DNA from: Rallus limicola
Lineage: Eukaryota; Chordata; Aves; Gruiformes; Rallidae
Length of the DNA stretch: 64,000 bases
NCBI GenBank assembly: GCA_022605955.1
Contig: JAKCOZ010000605.1
Span: forward strand, 1 to 64,000
Reading direction: 5' to 3'
Under the pieces are notes generated by a model. That model had not been told where the DNA came from and searched no databases. It saw nothing but the letters and a program-made list of their open reading frames with translations. Below are positions 34,901 to 48,618 of this stretch, in pieces; within the stretch, counting starts at the first letter, position 1, and every line of letters starts with the position of its first letter. The position numbers were made by a program, and so were the translations under genes.

Positions 34901-37900
34901 GAGCCAAAGTGACAGGGTCTGCTTGTGTGTCCTGTTAGGAGGTTTCAGACAAGCTATGCCTTTCAGTCCTAGCTTCTTTACTTTGGGAGTTATTGCTGGA
35001 CGTTTAGCATGTTTTGAACTGCAGTCTGCTAGGGCCGAGAAAAGCACCGTAGGAGGTTCCAGGCATGTTCCCTCTTTCCAGGCAAAGGAAAAGGCTGAGA
35101 GCCAAAGTGACAGGGTCTGCTTGTGTGTCCTGTTAGGAGGTTTCAGACAAGCTATGCCTTTCAGTCCTAGCTTCTTTACTTTGGGAGTTATTGCTGGACG
35201 TTTAGCATGTTTTGAACTGCAGTCTGCTAGGGCCGAGAAAAGCACCGTAGGAGGTTCCAGGCATGTTCCCTCTTTCCAGGCAAAGGAAAAGGCTGAGAGC
35301 CAAAGTGACAGGGTCTGCTTGTGTGTCCTGTTAGGAGGTTTCAGACAAGCTATGCCTTTCAGTCCTAGCTTCTTTACTTTGGGAGTTATTGCTGGACGTT
35401 TAGCATGTTTTGAACTGCAGTCTGCTAGGGCCGAGAAAAGCACTGTAGGAGGTAGCAGGTATGTTCCTTCTTTCCAGGCAAAGGAAAAGGCTGAGAGCCA
35501 AAGTGACAGGGTCTGCTTGTGTGTCCTGTTAGGAGGTTTCAGACAAGCTATGCCTTTCAGTCCTAGCTTCTTTACTTTGGGAGTTATTGCTGGACGTTTA
35601 GCATGTTTTGAACTGCAGTCTGCTAGGGCCGAGAAAAGCACCGTAGGAGGTTCCAGGCATGTTCCCTCTTTCCAGGCAAAGGAAAAGGCTGAGAGCCAAA
35701 GTGACAGGGTCTGCTTGTGTGTCCTGTTAGGAGGTTTCAGACAAGCTATGCCTTTCATGCCTAGCTTCTTTACTTTGGGAGTTATTGCTGGACGTTTAGC
35801 ATGTTTTGAACTGCAGTCTGCTAGGGCCGAGAAAAGCACCCTAGGAGGTTCCAGGCATGTTCCCTCTTTCCAGGCAAAGGAAAAGGCTGAGAGCCAAAGT
35901 GACAGGGTCTGCTTGTGTGTCCTGTTAGGAGGTTTCAGACAAGCTATGCCTTTCAGTCCTAGCTTCTTTACTTTGGGAGTTATTGCTGGACGTTTAGCAT
36001 GTTTTGAACTGCAGTCTGCTAGGGCCGAGAAAAGCACCGTAGGAGGTTCCAGGCATGTTCCCTCTTTCCAGGCAAAGGAAAAGGCTGAGAGCCAAAGTGA
36101 CAGGGTCTGCTTGTGAGTCCTGTTAGGAGGTTTCAGACAAGCTATGCCTTTCATGCCTAGCTTTTTTACTTTGGGAGTTATTGCTGGACGTTTAGCATGT
36201 TTTGAACTGCAGTCTGCTAGGGCCGAGAAAAGCACCGTAGGAGGTTCCAGGCATGTTCCCTCTTTCCAGGCAAAGGAAAAGGCTGAGAGCCAAAGTGACA
36301 GGGTCTGCTTGTGTGTCCTGTTAGGAGGTTTCAGACAAGCTATGCCTTTCAGTCCTAGCTTCTTTACTTTGGGAGTTATTGCTTGACGTTTAGCATGTTT
36401 TGAACTGCAGTCTGCTAGGGCCGAGAAAAGCACCGTAGGAGGTTCCAGGCATGTTCCCTCTTTCCAGGCAAAGGAAAAGGCTGAGAGCCAAAGTGACAGG
36501 GTCTGCTTGTGTGTCCTGTTAGGAGGTTTCAGACAAGCTATGCCTTTCATGCCTAGCTTCTTTACTTTGGGAGTTATTGCTGGACGTTTAGCATGTTTTG
36601 AACTGCAGTCTGCTAGGGCCGAGAAAAGCACCGTAGGAGGTTCCAGGCATGTTCCCTCTTTCCAGGCAAAGGAAAAGGCTGAGAGCCAAAGTGACAGGGT
36701 CTGCTTGTGTGTCCTGTTAGGAGGTTTCAGACAAGCTATGCCTTTCAGTCCTAGCTTCTTTACTTTGGGAGTTATTGCTGGACGTTTAGCATGTTTTGAA
36801 CTGCAGTCTGCTAGGGCCGAGAAAAGCACCGTAGGAGGTTCCAGGCATGTTCCCTCTTTCCAGGCAAAGGAAAAGGCTGAGAGCCAAAGTGACAGGGTCT
36901 GCTTGTGTGTCCTGTTAGGAGGTTTCAGACAAGCTATGCCTTTCAGTCCTAGCTTCTTTACTTTGGGAGTTATTGCTGGACGTTTAGCATGTTTTGAACT
37001 GCAGTCTGCTAGGGCCGAGAAAAGCACCGTAGGAGGTTCCAGGCATGTTCCCTCTTTCCAGGCAAAGGAAAAGGCTGAGAGCCAAAGTGACAGGGTCTGC
37101 TTGTGTGTCCTGTTAGGAGGTTTCAGACAAGCTATGCCTTTCAGCCCTAGCTTCTTTACTTTGGGAGTTATTGCTGGACGTTTAGCATGTTTTGAACTGC
37201 AGTCTGCTAGGGCCGAGAAAAGCACCGTAGGAGGTTCCAGGCATGTTCCCTCTTTCCAGGCAAAGGAAAAGGCTGAGAGCCAAAGTGACAGGGTCTGCTT
37301 GTGTGTCCTGTTAGGAGGTTTCAGACAAGCTATGCCTTTCAGCCCTAGCTTCTTTACTTTGGGAGTTATTGCTGGACGTTTAGCATGTTTTGAACTGCAG
37401 TCTGCTAGGGCCGAGAAAAGCACCGTAGGAGGTTCCAGGCATGTTCCCTCTTTCCAGGCAAAGGAAAAGGCTGAGAGCCAAAGTGACAGGGTCTGCTTGT
37501 GTGTCCTGTTAGGAGGTTTCAGACAAGCTATGCCTTTCAGTCCTAGCTTCTTTACTTTGGGAGTTATTGCTGGACGTTTAGCATGTTTTGAACTGCAGTC
37601 TGCTAGGGCCGAGAAAAGCACCGTAGGAGCTTCCAGGCATGTTCCTTCTTTCCAGGCAAAGGAAAAGGCTGAGAGCCAAAGTGACAGGGTCTGCTTGTGT
37701 GTCCTGTTAGGAGGTTTCAGACAAGCTATGCCTTTCAGTCCTAGCTTCTTTACTTTGGGAGTTATTGCTGGACGTTTAGCATGTTTTGAACTGCAGTCTG
37801 CTAGGGCCGAGAAAAGCACCGTAGGAGGTTCCAGGCATGTTCCCTCTTTCCAGGCAAAGGAAAAGGCTGAGAGCCAAAGTGACAGGGTCTGCTTGTGTGT

Positions 37901-40900
37901 CCTGTTAGGAGGTTTCAGACAAGCTATGCCTTTCAGTCCTAGCTTCTTGACTTTGGGAGTTATTGCTGGACGTTTAGCATGTTTTGAACTGCAGTCTGCT
38001 AGGGCCGAGAAAAGCACCGTAGGAGGTTCCAGGCATGTTCCCTCTTTCCAGGCAAAGGAAAAGGCTGAGAGCCAAAGTGACAGGGTCTGCTTGTGTGTCC
38101 TGTTAGGAGGTTTCAGACAAGCTATGCCTTTCAGTCCTAGCTTCTTTACTTTGGGAGTTATTGCTGGACGTTTAGCATGTTTTGAACTGCAGTCTGCTAG
38201 GGCCGAGAAAAGCACCGTAGGAGGTTCCAGGCATGTTCCCTCTTTCCAGGCAAAGGAAAAGGCTGAGAGCCAAAGTGACAGGGTCTGCTTGTGTGTCCTG
38301 TTAGGAGGTTTCAGACAAGCTATGCCTTTCAGTCCTAGCTTCTTTACTTTGGGAGTTATTGCTGGACGTTTAGCATGTTTTGAACTGCAGTCTGCTAGGG
38401 CCGAGAAAAGCACCGTAGGAGGTTCCAGGCATGTTCCCTCTTTCCAGGCAAAGGAAAAGGCTGAGAGCCAAAGTGACAGGGTCTGCTTGTGAGTCCTGTT
38501 AGGAGGTTTCAGACAAGCTTTGCCTTTCATGCCTAGCTTCTTTACTTTGGGAGTTATTGCTGGACGTTTAGCATGTTTTGAACTGCAGTCTGCTAGGGCC
38601 GAGAAAAGCACCGTAGGAGGTTCCAGGCATGTTCCATCTTTCCAGGCAAAGGAAAAGGCTGAGAGCCAAAGTGACAGGGTCTGCTTGTGTGTCCTGTTAG
38701 GAGGTTTCAGACAAGCTATGCCTTTCAGTCCTAGCTTCTTTACTTTGGGAGTTATTGCTTGACGTTTAGCATGTTTTGAACTGCAGTCTGCTAGGGCCGA
38801 GAAAAGCACCGTAGGAGGTTCCAGGCATGTTCCCTCTTTCCAGGCAAAGGAAAAGGCTGAGAGCCAAAGTGACAGGGTCTGCTTGTGAGTCCTGTTAGGA
38901 GGTTTCAGACAAGCTATGCCTTTCATGCCTAGCTTTTTTACTTTGGGAGTTATTGCTGGACGTTTAGCATGTTTTGAACTGCAGTCTGCTAGGGCCGAGA
39001 AAAGCACCGTAGGAGGTTCCAGGCATGTTCCCTCTTTCCAGGCAAAGGAAAAGGCTGAGAGCCAAAGTGACAGGGTCTGCTTGTGTGTCCTGTTAGGAGG
39101 TTTCAGACAAGCTATGCCTTTCAGTCCTAGCTTCTTTACTTTGGGAGTTATTGCTTGACGTTTAGCATGTTTTGAACTGCAGTCTGCTAGGGCCGAGAAA
39201 AGCACCGTAGGAGGTTCCAGGCATGTTCCCTCTTTCCAGGCAAAGGAAAAGGCTGAGAGCCAAAGTGACAGGGTCTGCTTGTGTGTCCTGTTAGGAGGTT
39301 TCAGACAAGCTATGCCTTTCATGCCTAGCTTCTTTACTTTGGGAGTTATTGCTGGACGTTTAGCATGTTTTGAACTGCAGTCTGCTAGGGCCGAGAAAAG
39401 CACCGTAGGAGGTTCCAGGCATGTTCCCTCTTTCCAGGCAAAGGAAAAGGCTGAGAGCCAAAGTGACAGGGTCTGCTTGTGTGTCCTGTTAGGAGGTTTC
39501 AGACAAGCTATGCCTTTCAGTCCTAGCTTCTTTACTTTGGGAGTTATTGCTGGACGTTTAGCATGTTTTGAACTGCAGTCTGCTAGGGCCGAGAAAAGCA
39601 CCGTAGGAGGTTCCAGGCATGTTCCCTCTTTCCAGGCAAAGGAAAAGGCTGAGAGCCAAAGTGACAGGGTCTGCTTGTGTGTCCTGTTAGGAGGTTTCAG
39701 ACAAGCTATGCCTTTCAGTCCTAGCTTCTTTACTTTGGGAGTTATTGCTGGACGTTTAGCATGTTTTGAACTGCAGTCTGCTAGGGCCGAGAAAAGCACC
39801 GTAGGAGGTTCCAGGCATGTTCCCTCTTTCCAGGCAAAGGAAAAGGCTGAGAGCCAAAGTGACAGGGTCTGCTTGTGTGTCCTGTTAGGAGGTTTCAGAC
39901 AAGCTATGCCTTTCAGTCCTAGCTTCTTTACTTTGGGAGTTATTGCTGGACGTTTAGCATGTTTTGAACTGCAGTCTGCTAGGGCCGAGAAAAGCACCGT
40001 AGGAGCTTCCAGGCATGTTCCTTCTTTCCAGGCAAAGGAAAAGGCTGAGAGCCAAAGTGACAGGGTCTGCTTGTGTGTCCTGTTAGGAGGTTTCAGACAA
40101 GCTATGCCTTTCAGTCCTAGCTTCTTTACTTTGGGAGTTATTGCTGGACGTTTAGCATGTTTTGAACTGCAGTCTGCTAGGGCCGAGAAAAGCACCGTAG
40201 GAGGTTCCAGGCATGTTCCCTCTTTCCAGGCAAAGGAAAAGGCTGAGAGCCAAAGTGACAGGGTCTGCTTGTGTGTCCTGTTAGGAGGTTTCAGACAAGC
40301 TATGCCTTTCAGTCCTAGCTTCTTGACTTTGGGAGTTATTGCTGGACGTTTAGCATGTTTTGAACTGCAGTCTGCTAGGGCCGAGAAAAGCACCGTAGGA
40401 GGTTCCAGGCATGTTCCCTCTTTCCAGGCAAAGGAAAAGGCTGAGAGCCAAAGTGACAGGGTCTGCTTGTGTGTCCTGTTAGGAGGTTTCAGACAAGCTA
40501 TGCCTTTCAGTCCTAGCTTCTTTACTTTGGGAGTTATTGCTGGACGTTTAGCATGTTTTGAACTGCAGTCTGCTAGGGCCGAGAAAAGCACCGTAGGAGG
40601 TTCCAGGCATGTTCCCTCTTTCCAGGCAAAGGAAAAGGCTGAGAGCCAAAGTGACAGGGTCTGCTTGTGTGTCCTGTTAGGAGGTTTCAGACAAGCTATG
40701 CCTTTCAGTCCTAGCTTCTTTACTTTGGGAGTTATTGCTGGACGTTTAGCATGTTTTGAACTGCAGTCTGCTAGGGCCGAGAAAAGCACCGTAGGAGGTT
40801 CCAGGCATGTTCCCTCTTTCCAGGCAAAGGAAAAGGCTGAGAGCCAAAGTGACAGGGTCTGCTTGTGAGTCCTGTTAGGAGGTTTCAGACAAGCTTTGCC

Positions 40901-43900
40901 TTTCATGCCTAGCTTCTTTACTTTGGGAGTTATTGCTGGACGTTTAGCATGTTTTGAACTGCAGTCTGCTAGGGCCGAGAAAAGCACCGTAGGAGGTTCC
41001 AGGCATGTTCCATCTTTCCAGGCAAAGGAAAAGGCTGAGAGCCAAAGTGACAGGGTCTGCTTGTGTGTCCTGTTAGGAGGTTTCAGACAAGCTATGCCTT
41101 TCAGTCCTAGCTTCTTTACTTTGGGAGTTATTGCTTGACGTTTAGCATGTTTTGAACTGCAGTCTGCTAGGGCCGAGAAAAGCACCGTAGGAGGTTCCAG
41201 GCATGTTCCCTCTTTCCAGGCAAAGGAAAAGGCTGAGAGCCAAAGTGACAGGGTCTGCTTGTGAGTCCTGTTAGGAGGTTTCAGACAAGCTATGCCTTTC
41301 ATGCCTAGCTTTTTTACTTTGGGAGTTATTGCTGGACGTTTAGCATGTTTTGAACTGCAGTCTGCTAGGGCCGAGAAAAGCACCGTAGGAGGTTCCAGGC
41401 ATGTTCCCTCTTTCCAGGCAAAGGAAAAGGCTGAGAGCCAAAGTGACAGGGTCTGCTTGTGTGTCCTGTTAGGAGGTTTCAGACAAGCTATGCCTTTCAG
41501 TCCTAGCTTCTTTACTTTGGGAGTTATTGCTTGACGTTTAGCATGTTTTGAACTGCAGTCTGCTAGGGCCGAGAAAAGCACCGTAGGAGGTTCCAGGCAT
41601 GTTCCCTCTTTCCAGGCAAAGGAAAAGGCTGAGAGCCAAAGTGACAGGGTCTGCTTGTGTGTCCTGTTAGGAGGTTTCAGACAAGCTATGCCTTTCATGC
41701 CTAGCTTCTTTACTTTGGGAGTTATTGCTGGACGTTTAGCATGTTTTGAACTGCAGTCTGCTAGGGCCGAGAAAAGCACCGTAGGAGGTTCCAGGCATGT
41801 TCCCTCTTTCCAGGCAAAGGAAAAGGCTGAGAGCCAAAGTGACAGGGTCTGCTTGTGTGTCCTGTTAGGAGGTTTCAGACAAGCTATGCCTTTCAGTCCT
41901 AGCTTCTTTACTTTGGGAGTTATTGCTGGACGTTTAGCATGTTTTGAACTGCAGTCTGCTAGGGCCGAGAAAAGCACCGTAGGAGGTTCCAGGCATGTTC
42001 CCTCTTTCCAGGCAAAGGAAAAGGCTGAGAGCCAAAGTGACAGGGTCTGCTTGTGTGTCCTGTTAGGAGGTTTCAGACAAGCTATGCCTTTCAGTCCTAG
42101 CTTCTTTACTTTGGGAGTTATTGCTGGACGTTTAGCATGTTTTGAACTGCAGTCTGCTAGGGCCGAGAAAAGCACCGTAGGAGGTTCCAGGCATGTTCCC
42201 TCTTTCCAGGCAAAGGAAAAGGCTGAGAGCCAAAGTGACAGGGTCTGCTTGTGTGTCCTGTTAGGAGGTTTCAGACAAGCTATGCCTTTCAGCCCTAGCT
42301 TCTTTACTTTGGGAGTTATTGCTGGACGTTTAGCATGTTTTGAACTGCAGTCTGCTAGGGCCGAGAAAAGCACCGTAGGAGGTTCCAGGCATGTTCCCTC
42401 TTTCCAGGCAAAGGAAAAGGCTGAGAGCCAAAGTGACAGGGTCTGCTTGTGTGTCCTGTTAGGAGGTTTCAGACAAGCTATGCCTTTCAGTCCTAGCTTC
42501 TTTACTTTGGGAGTTATTGCTGGACGTTTAGCATGTTTTGAACTGCAGTCTGCTAGGGCCGAGAAAAGCACCGTAGGAGCTTCCAGGCATGTTCCTTCTT
42601 TCCAGGCAAAGGAAAAGGCTGAGAGCCAAAGTGACAGGGTCTGCTTGTGTGTCCTGTTAGGAGGGTTCAGACAAGCTATGCCTTTCAGTCCTAGCTTCTT
42701 TACTTTGGGAGTTATTGCTGGACGTTTAGCATGTTTTGAACTGCAGTCTGCTAGGGCCGAGAAAAGCACTGTAGGAGGTAGCAGGTATGTTCCTTCTTTC
42801 CAGGCAAAGGAAAAGGCTGAGAGCCAAAGTGACAGGGTCTGCTTGTGTGTCCTGTTAGGAGGTTTCAGACAAGCTATGCCTTTCAGTCCTAGCTTCTTTA
42901 CTTTGGGAGTTATTGCTGGACGTTTAGCATGTTTTGAACTGCAGTCTGCTAGGGCCGAGAAAAGCACCGTAGGAGGTTCCAGGCATGTTCCCTCTTTCCA
43001 GGCAAAGGAAAAGGCTGAGAGCCAAAGTGACAGGGTCTGCTTGTGTGTCCTGTTAGGAGGTTTCAGACAAGCTATGCCTTTCAGTCCTAGCTTCTTTACT
43101 TTGGGAGTTATTGCTTGACGTTTAGCATGTTTTGAACTGCAGTCTGCTAGGGCCGAGAAAAGCACCGTAGGAGGTTCCAGGCATGTTCCCTCTTTCCAGG
43201 CAAAGGAAAAGGCTGAGAGCCAAAGTGACAGGGTCTGCTTGTGTGTCCTGTTAGGAGGTTTCAGACAAGCTATGCCTTTCAGTCCTAGCTTCTTTACTTT
43301 GGGAGTTATTGCTGGACGTTTAGCATGTTTTGAACTGCAGTCTGCTAGGGCCGAGAAAAGCACCGTAGGAGGTTCCAGGCATGTTCCCTCTTTCCAGGCA
43401 AAGGAAAAGGCTGAGAGCCAAAGTGACAGGGTCTGCTTGTGTGTCCTGTTAGGAGGTTTCAGACAAGCTATGCCTTTCAGTCCTAGCTTCTTTACTTTGG
43501 GAGTTATTGCTGGACGTTTAGCATGTTTTGAACTGCAGTCTGCTAGGGCCGAGAAAAGCACCGTAGGAGGTTCCAGGCATGTTCCCTCTTTCCAGGCAAA
43601 GGAAAAGGCTGAGAGCCAAAGTGACAGGGTCTGCTTGTGTGTCCTGTTAGGAGGTTTCAGACAAGCTATGCCTTTCAGTCCTAGCTTCTTTACTTTGGGA
43701 GTTATTGCTGGACGTTTAGCATGTTTTGAACTGCAGTCTGCTAGGGCCGAGAAAAGCACTGTAGGAGGTAGCAGGTATGTTCCTTCTTTCCAGGCAAAGG
43801 AAAAGGCTGAGAGCCAAAGTGACAGGGTCTGCTTGTGTGTCCTGTTAGGAGGTTTCAGACAAGCTATGCCTTTCAGTCCTAGCTTCTTTACTTTGGGAGT

Positions 43901-45648
43901 TATTGCTGGACGTTTAGCATGTTTTGAACTGCAGTCTGCTAGGGCCGAGAAAAGCACCGTAGGAGGTTCCAGGCATGTTCCCTCTTTCCAGGCAAAGGAA
44001 AAGGCTGAGAGCCAAAGTGACAGGGTCTGCTTGTGTGTCCTGTTAGGAGGTTTCAGACAAGCTATGCCTTTCATGCCTAGCTTCTTTACTTTGGGAGTTA
44101 TTGCTGGACGTTTAGCATGTTTTGAACTGCAGTCTGCTAGGGCCGAGAAAAGCACCCTAGGAGGTTCCAGGCATGTTCCCTCTTTCCAGGCAAAGGAAAA
44201 GGCTGAGAGCCAAAGTGACAGGGTCTGCTTGTGTGTCCTGTTAGGAGGTTTCAGACAAGCTATGCCTTTCAGTCCTAGCTTCTTTACTTTGGGAGTTATT
44301 GCTGGACGTTTAGCATGTTTTGAACTGCAGTCTGCTAGGGCCGAGAAAAGCACCGTAGGAGGTTCCAGGCATGTTCCCTCTTTCCAGGCAAAGGAAAAGG
44401 CTGAGAGCCAAAGTGACAGGGTCTGCTTGTGAGTCCTGTTAGGAGGTTTCAGACAAGCTATGCCTTTCATGCCTAGCTTTTTTACTTTGGGAGTTATTGC
44501 TGGACGTTTAGCATGTTTTGAACTGCAGTCTGCTAGGGCCGAGAAAAGCACCGTAGGAGGTTCCAGGCATGTTCCCTCTTTCCAGGCAAAGGAAAAGGCT
44601 GAGAGCCAAAGTGACAGGGTCTGCTTGTGTGTCCTGTTAGGAGGTTTCAGACAAGCTATGCCTTTCAGTCCTAGCTTCTTTACTTTGGGAGTTATTGCTT
44701 GACGTTTAGCATGTTTTGAACTGCAGTCTGCTAGGGCCGAGAAAAGCACCGTAGGAGGTTCCAGGCATGTTCCCTCTTTCCAGGCAAAGGAAAAGGCTGA
44801 GAGCCAAAGTGACAGGGTCTGCTTGTGTGTCCTGTTAGGAGGTTTCAGACAAGCTATGCCTTTCATGCCTAGCTTCTTTACTTTGGGAGTTATTGCTGGA
44901 CGTTTAGCATGTTTTGAACTGCAGTCTGCTAGGGCCGAGAAAAGCACCGTAGGAGGTTCCAGGCATGTTCCCTCTTTCCAGGCAAAGGAAAAGGCTGAGA
45001 GCCAAAGTGACAGGGTCTGCTTGTGTGTCCTGTTAGGAGGTTTCAGACAAGCTATGCCTTTCAGTCCTAGCTTCTTTACTTTGGGAGTTATTGCTGGACG
45101 TTTAGCATGTTTTGAACTGCAGTCTGCTAGGGCCGAGAAAAGCACCGTAGGAGGTTCCAGGCATGTTCCCTCTTTCCAGGCAAAGGAAAAGGCTGAGAGC
45201 CAAAGTGACAGGGTCTGCTTGTGTGTCCTGTTAGGAGGTTTCAGACAAGCTATGCCTTTCAGTCCTAGCTTCTTTACTTTGGGAGTTATTGCTGGACGTT
45301 TAGCATGTTTTGAACTGCAGTCTGCTAGGGCCGAGAAAAGCACCGTAGGAGGTTCCAGGCATGTTCCCTCTTTCCAGGCAAAGGAAAAGGCTGAGAGCCA
45401 AAGTGACAGGGTCTGCTTGTGTGTCCTGTTAGGAGGTTTCAGACAAGCTATGCCTTTCAGCCCTAGCTTCTTTACTTTGGGAGTTATTGCTGGACGTTTA
45501 GCATGTTTTGAACTGCAGTCTGCTAGGGCCGAGAAAAGCACCGTAGGAGGTTCCAGGCATGTTCCCTCTTTCCAGGCAAAGGAAAAGGCTGAGAGCCAAA
45601 GTGACAGGGTCTGCTTGTGTGTCCTGTTAGGAGGTTTCAGACAAGCTA
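31987..45648. repeat. 27-monomer duplication, 31987-37332 and 40303-45648 (offset 8316 bp)
   Basis: Two 5346-bp blocks share a long ordered set of variants 42 monomers apart. The set is CTTCTTGACTTT (32009, 40325), AAGCTTTGCC (32575, 40891), the GCTTGACG series, TCAGCCC (33977, 42293), the rare GGAGGGTTCAG (near 34345 and 42661), CACCCTAGG (near 35838 and 44154) and TCAGCCC (37145, 45461). The match ends where the first block has a second TCAGCCC (37343) and the second block has TCAGTCC. Confidence 0.87.
37531..42282. repeat. Tandem 12-mer HOR (2 x 2376 bp)
   Basis: Copy 1 is 37531-39906 and copy 2 is 39907-42282. Both begin with a GAGCTTCC unit. Both then contain CTTCTTGACTTT (37949, 40325), TTGTGAGTCC, AAGCTTTGCC (38515, 40891), GTTCCATCT, two GCTTGACG units and CTTTTTTAC in the same order, 2376 bp apart. 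The blocks abut exactly. Copy 2 overlaps the second arm of the 8316-bp-offset duplication, so the 12-mer event and the larger duplication are nested. Confidence 0.87.
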
Positions 45649-48618
45649 TGCCTTTCAGTCCTAGCTTCTTTACTTTGGGAGTTATTGCTGGACGTTTAGC
45701 ATGTTTTGAACTGCAGTCTGCTAGGGCCGAGAAAAGCACCGTAGGAGCTTCCAGGCATGTTCCTTCTTTCCAGGCAAAGGAAAAGGCTGAGAGCCAAAGT
45801 GACAGGGTCTGCTTGTGTGTCCTGTTAGGAGGTTTCAGACAAGCTATGCCTTTCAGTCCTAGCTTCTTTACTTTGGGAGTTATTGCTGGACGTTTAGCAT
45901 GTTTTGAACTGCAGTCTGCTAGGGCCGAGAAAAGCACTGTAGGAGGTAGCAGGTATGTTCCTTCTTTCCAGGCAAAGGAAAAGGCTGAGAGCCAAAGTGA
46001 CAGGGTCTGCTTGTGTGTCCTGTTAGGAGGTTTCAGACAAGCTATGCCTTTCAGTCCTAGCTTCTTTACTTTGGGAGTTATTGCTGGACGTTTAGCATGT
46101 TTTGAACTGCAGTCTGCTAGGGCCGAGAAAAGCACCGTAGGAGGTTCCAGGCATGTTCCCTCTTTCCAGGCAAAGGAAAAGGCTGAGAGCCAAAGTGACA
46201 GGGTCTGCTTGTGTGTCCTGTTAGGAGGTTTCAGACAAGCTATGCCTTTCAGTCCTAGCTTCTTTACTTTGGGAGTTATTGCTGGACGTTTAGCATGTTT
46301 TGAACTGCAGTCTGCTAGGGCCGAGAAAAGCACCGTAGGAGGTTCCAGGCATGTTCCCTCTTTCCAGGCAAAGGAAAAGGCTGAGAGCCAAAGTGACAGG
46401 GTCTGCTTGTGTGTCCTGTTAGGAGGTTTCAGACAAGCTATGCCTTTCAGTCCTAGCTTCTTTACTTTGGGAGTTATTGCTGGACGTTTAGCATGTTTTG
46501 AACTGCAGTCTGCTAGGGCCGAGAAAAGCACCGTAGGAGGTTCCAGGCATGTTCCCTCTTTCCAGGCAAAGGAAAAGGCTGAGAGCCAAAGTGACAGGGT
46601 CTGCTTGTGTGTCCTGTTAGGAGGTTTCAGACAAGCTATGCCTTTCAGTCCTAGCTTCTTTACTTTGGGAGTTATTGCTGGACGTTTAGCATGTTTTGAA
46701 CTGCAGTCTGCTAGGGCCGAGAAAAGCACCGTAGGAGGTTCCAGGCATGTTCCCTCTTTCCAGGCAAAGGAAAAGGCTGAGAGCCAAAGTGACAGGGTCT
46801 GCTTGTGTGTCCTGTTAGGAGGTTTCAGACAAGCTATGCCTTTCAGTCCTAGCTTCTTTACTTTGGGAGTTATTGCTGGACGTTTAGCATGTTTTGAACT
46901 GCAGTCTGCTAGGGCCGAGAAAAGCACCGTAGGAGGTTCCAGGCATGTTCCCTCTTTCCAGGCAAAGGAAAAGGCTGAGAGCCAAAGTGACAGGGTCTGC
47001 TTGTGAGTCCTGTTAGGAGGTTTCAGACAAGCTTTGCCTTTCATGCCTAGCTTCTTTACTTTGGGAGTTATTGCTGGACGTTTAGCATGTTTTGAACTGC
47101 AGTCTGCTAGGGCCGAGAAAAGCACCGTAGGAGGTTCCAGGCATGTTCCATCTTTCCAGGCAAAGGAAAAGGCTGAGAGCCAAAGTGACAGGGTCTGCTT
47201 GTGTGTCCTGTTAGGAGGTTTCAGACAAGCTATGCCTTTCAGTCCTAGCTTCTTTACTTTGGGAGTTATTGCTGGACGTTTAGCATGTTTTGAACTGCAG
47301 TCTGCTAGGGCCGAGAAAAGCACCGTAGGAGGTTCTAGGCATGTTCCCTCTTTCCAGGCAAAGGAAAAGGCTGAGAGCCAAAGTGACAGGGTCTGCTTGT
47401 GAGTCCTGTTAGGAGGTTTCAGACAAGCTATGCCTTTCATGCCTAGCTTCTTTACTTTGGGAGTTATTGCTGGACGTTTAGCATGTTTTGAACTGCAGTC
47501 TGCTAGGGCCGAGAAAAGCACCGTAGGAGGTTCCAGGCATGTTCCCTCTTTCCAGGCAAAGGAAAAGGCTGAGAGCCAAAGTGACAGGGTCTGCTTGTGT
47601 GTCCTGTTAGGAGGTTTCAGACAAGCTATGCCTTTCAGTCCTAGCTTCTTTACTTTGGGAGTTATTGCTTGACGTTTAGCATGTTTTGAACTGCAGTCTG
47701 CTAGGGCCGAGAAAAGCACCGTAGGAGGTTCCAGGCATGTTCCCTCTTTCCAGGCAAAGGAAAAGGCTGAGAGCCAAAGTGACAGGGTCTGCTTGTGTGT
47801 CCTGTTAGGAGGTTTCAGACAAGCTATGCCTTTCATGCCTAGCTTCTTTACTTTGGGAGTTATTGCTGGACGTTTAGCATGTTTTGAACTGCAGTCTGCT
47901 AGGGCCGAGAAAAGCACCGTAGGAGGTTCCAGGCATGTTCCCTCTTTCCAGGCAAAGGAAAAGGCTGAGAGCCAAAGTGACAGGGTCTGCTTGTGTGTCC
48001 TGTTAGGAGGTTTCAGACAAGTTATGCCTTTCAGTCCTAGCTTCTTTACTTTGGGAGTTATTGCTGGACGTTTAGCATGTTTTGAACTGCAGTCTGCTAG
48101 GGCCGAGAAAAGCACCGTAGGAGGTTCCAGGCATGTTCCCTCTTTCCAGGCAAAGGAAAAGGCTGAGAGCCAAAGTGACAGGGTCTGCTTGTGTGTCCTG
48201 TTAGGAGGTTTCAGACAAGCTATGCCTTTCAGTCCTAGCTTCTTTACTTTGGGAGTTATTGCTGGACGTTTAGCATGTTTTGAACTGCAGTCTGCTAGGG
48301 CCGAGAAAAGCACTGTAGGAGGTAGCAGGTATGTTCCCTCTTTCCAGGCAAAGGAAAAGGCTGAGAGCCAAAGTGACAGGGTCTGCTTGTGTGTCCTGTT
48401 AGGAGGTTTCAGACAAGCTATGCCTTTCAGTCCTAGCTTCTTTACTTTGGGAGTTATTGCTTGACGTTTAGCATGTTTTGAACTGCAGTCTGCTAGGGCC
48501 GAGAAAAGCACCGTAGGAGGTTCCAGGCATGTTCCCTCTTTCCAGGCAAAGGAAAAGGCTGAGAGCCAAAGTGACAGGGTCTGCTTGTGAGTCCTGTTAG
48601 GAGGTTTCAGACAAGCTA

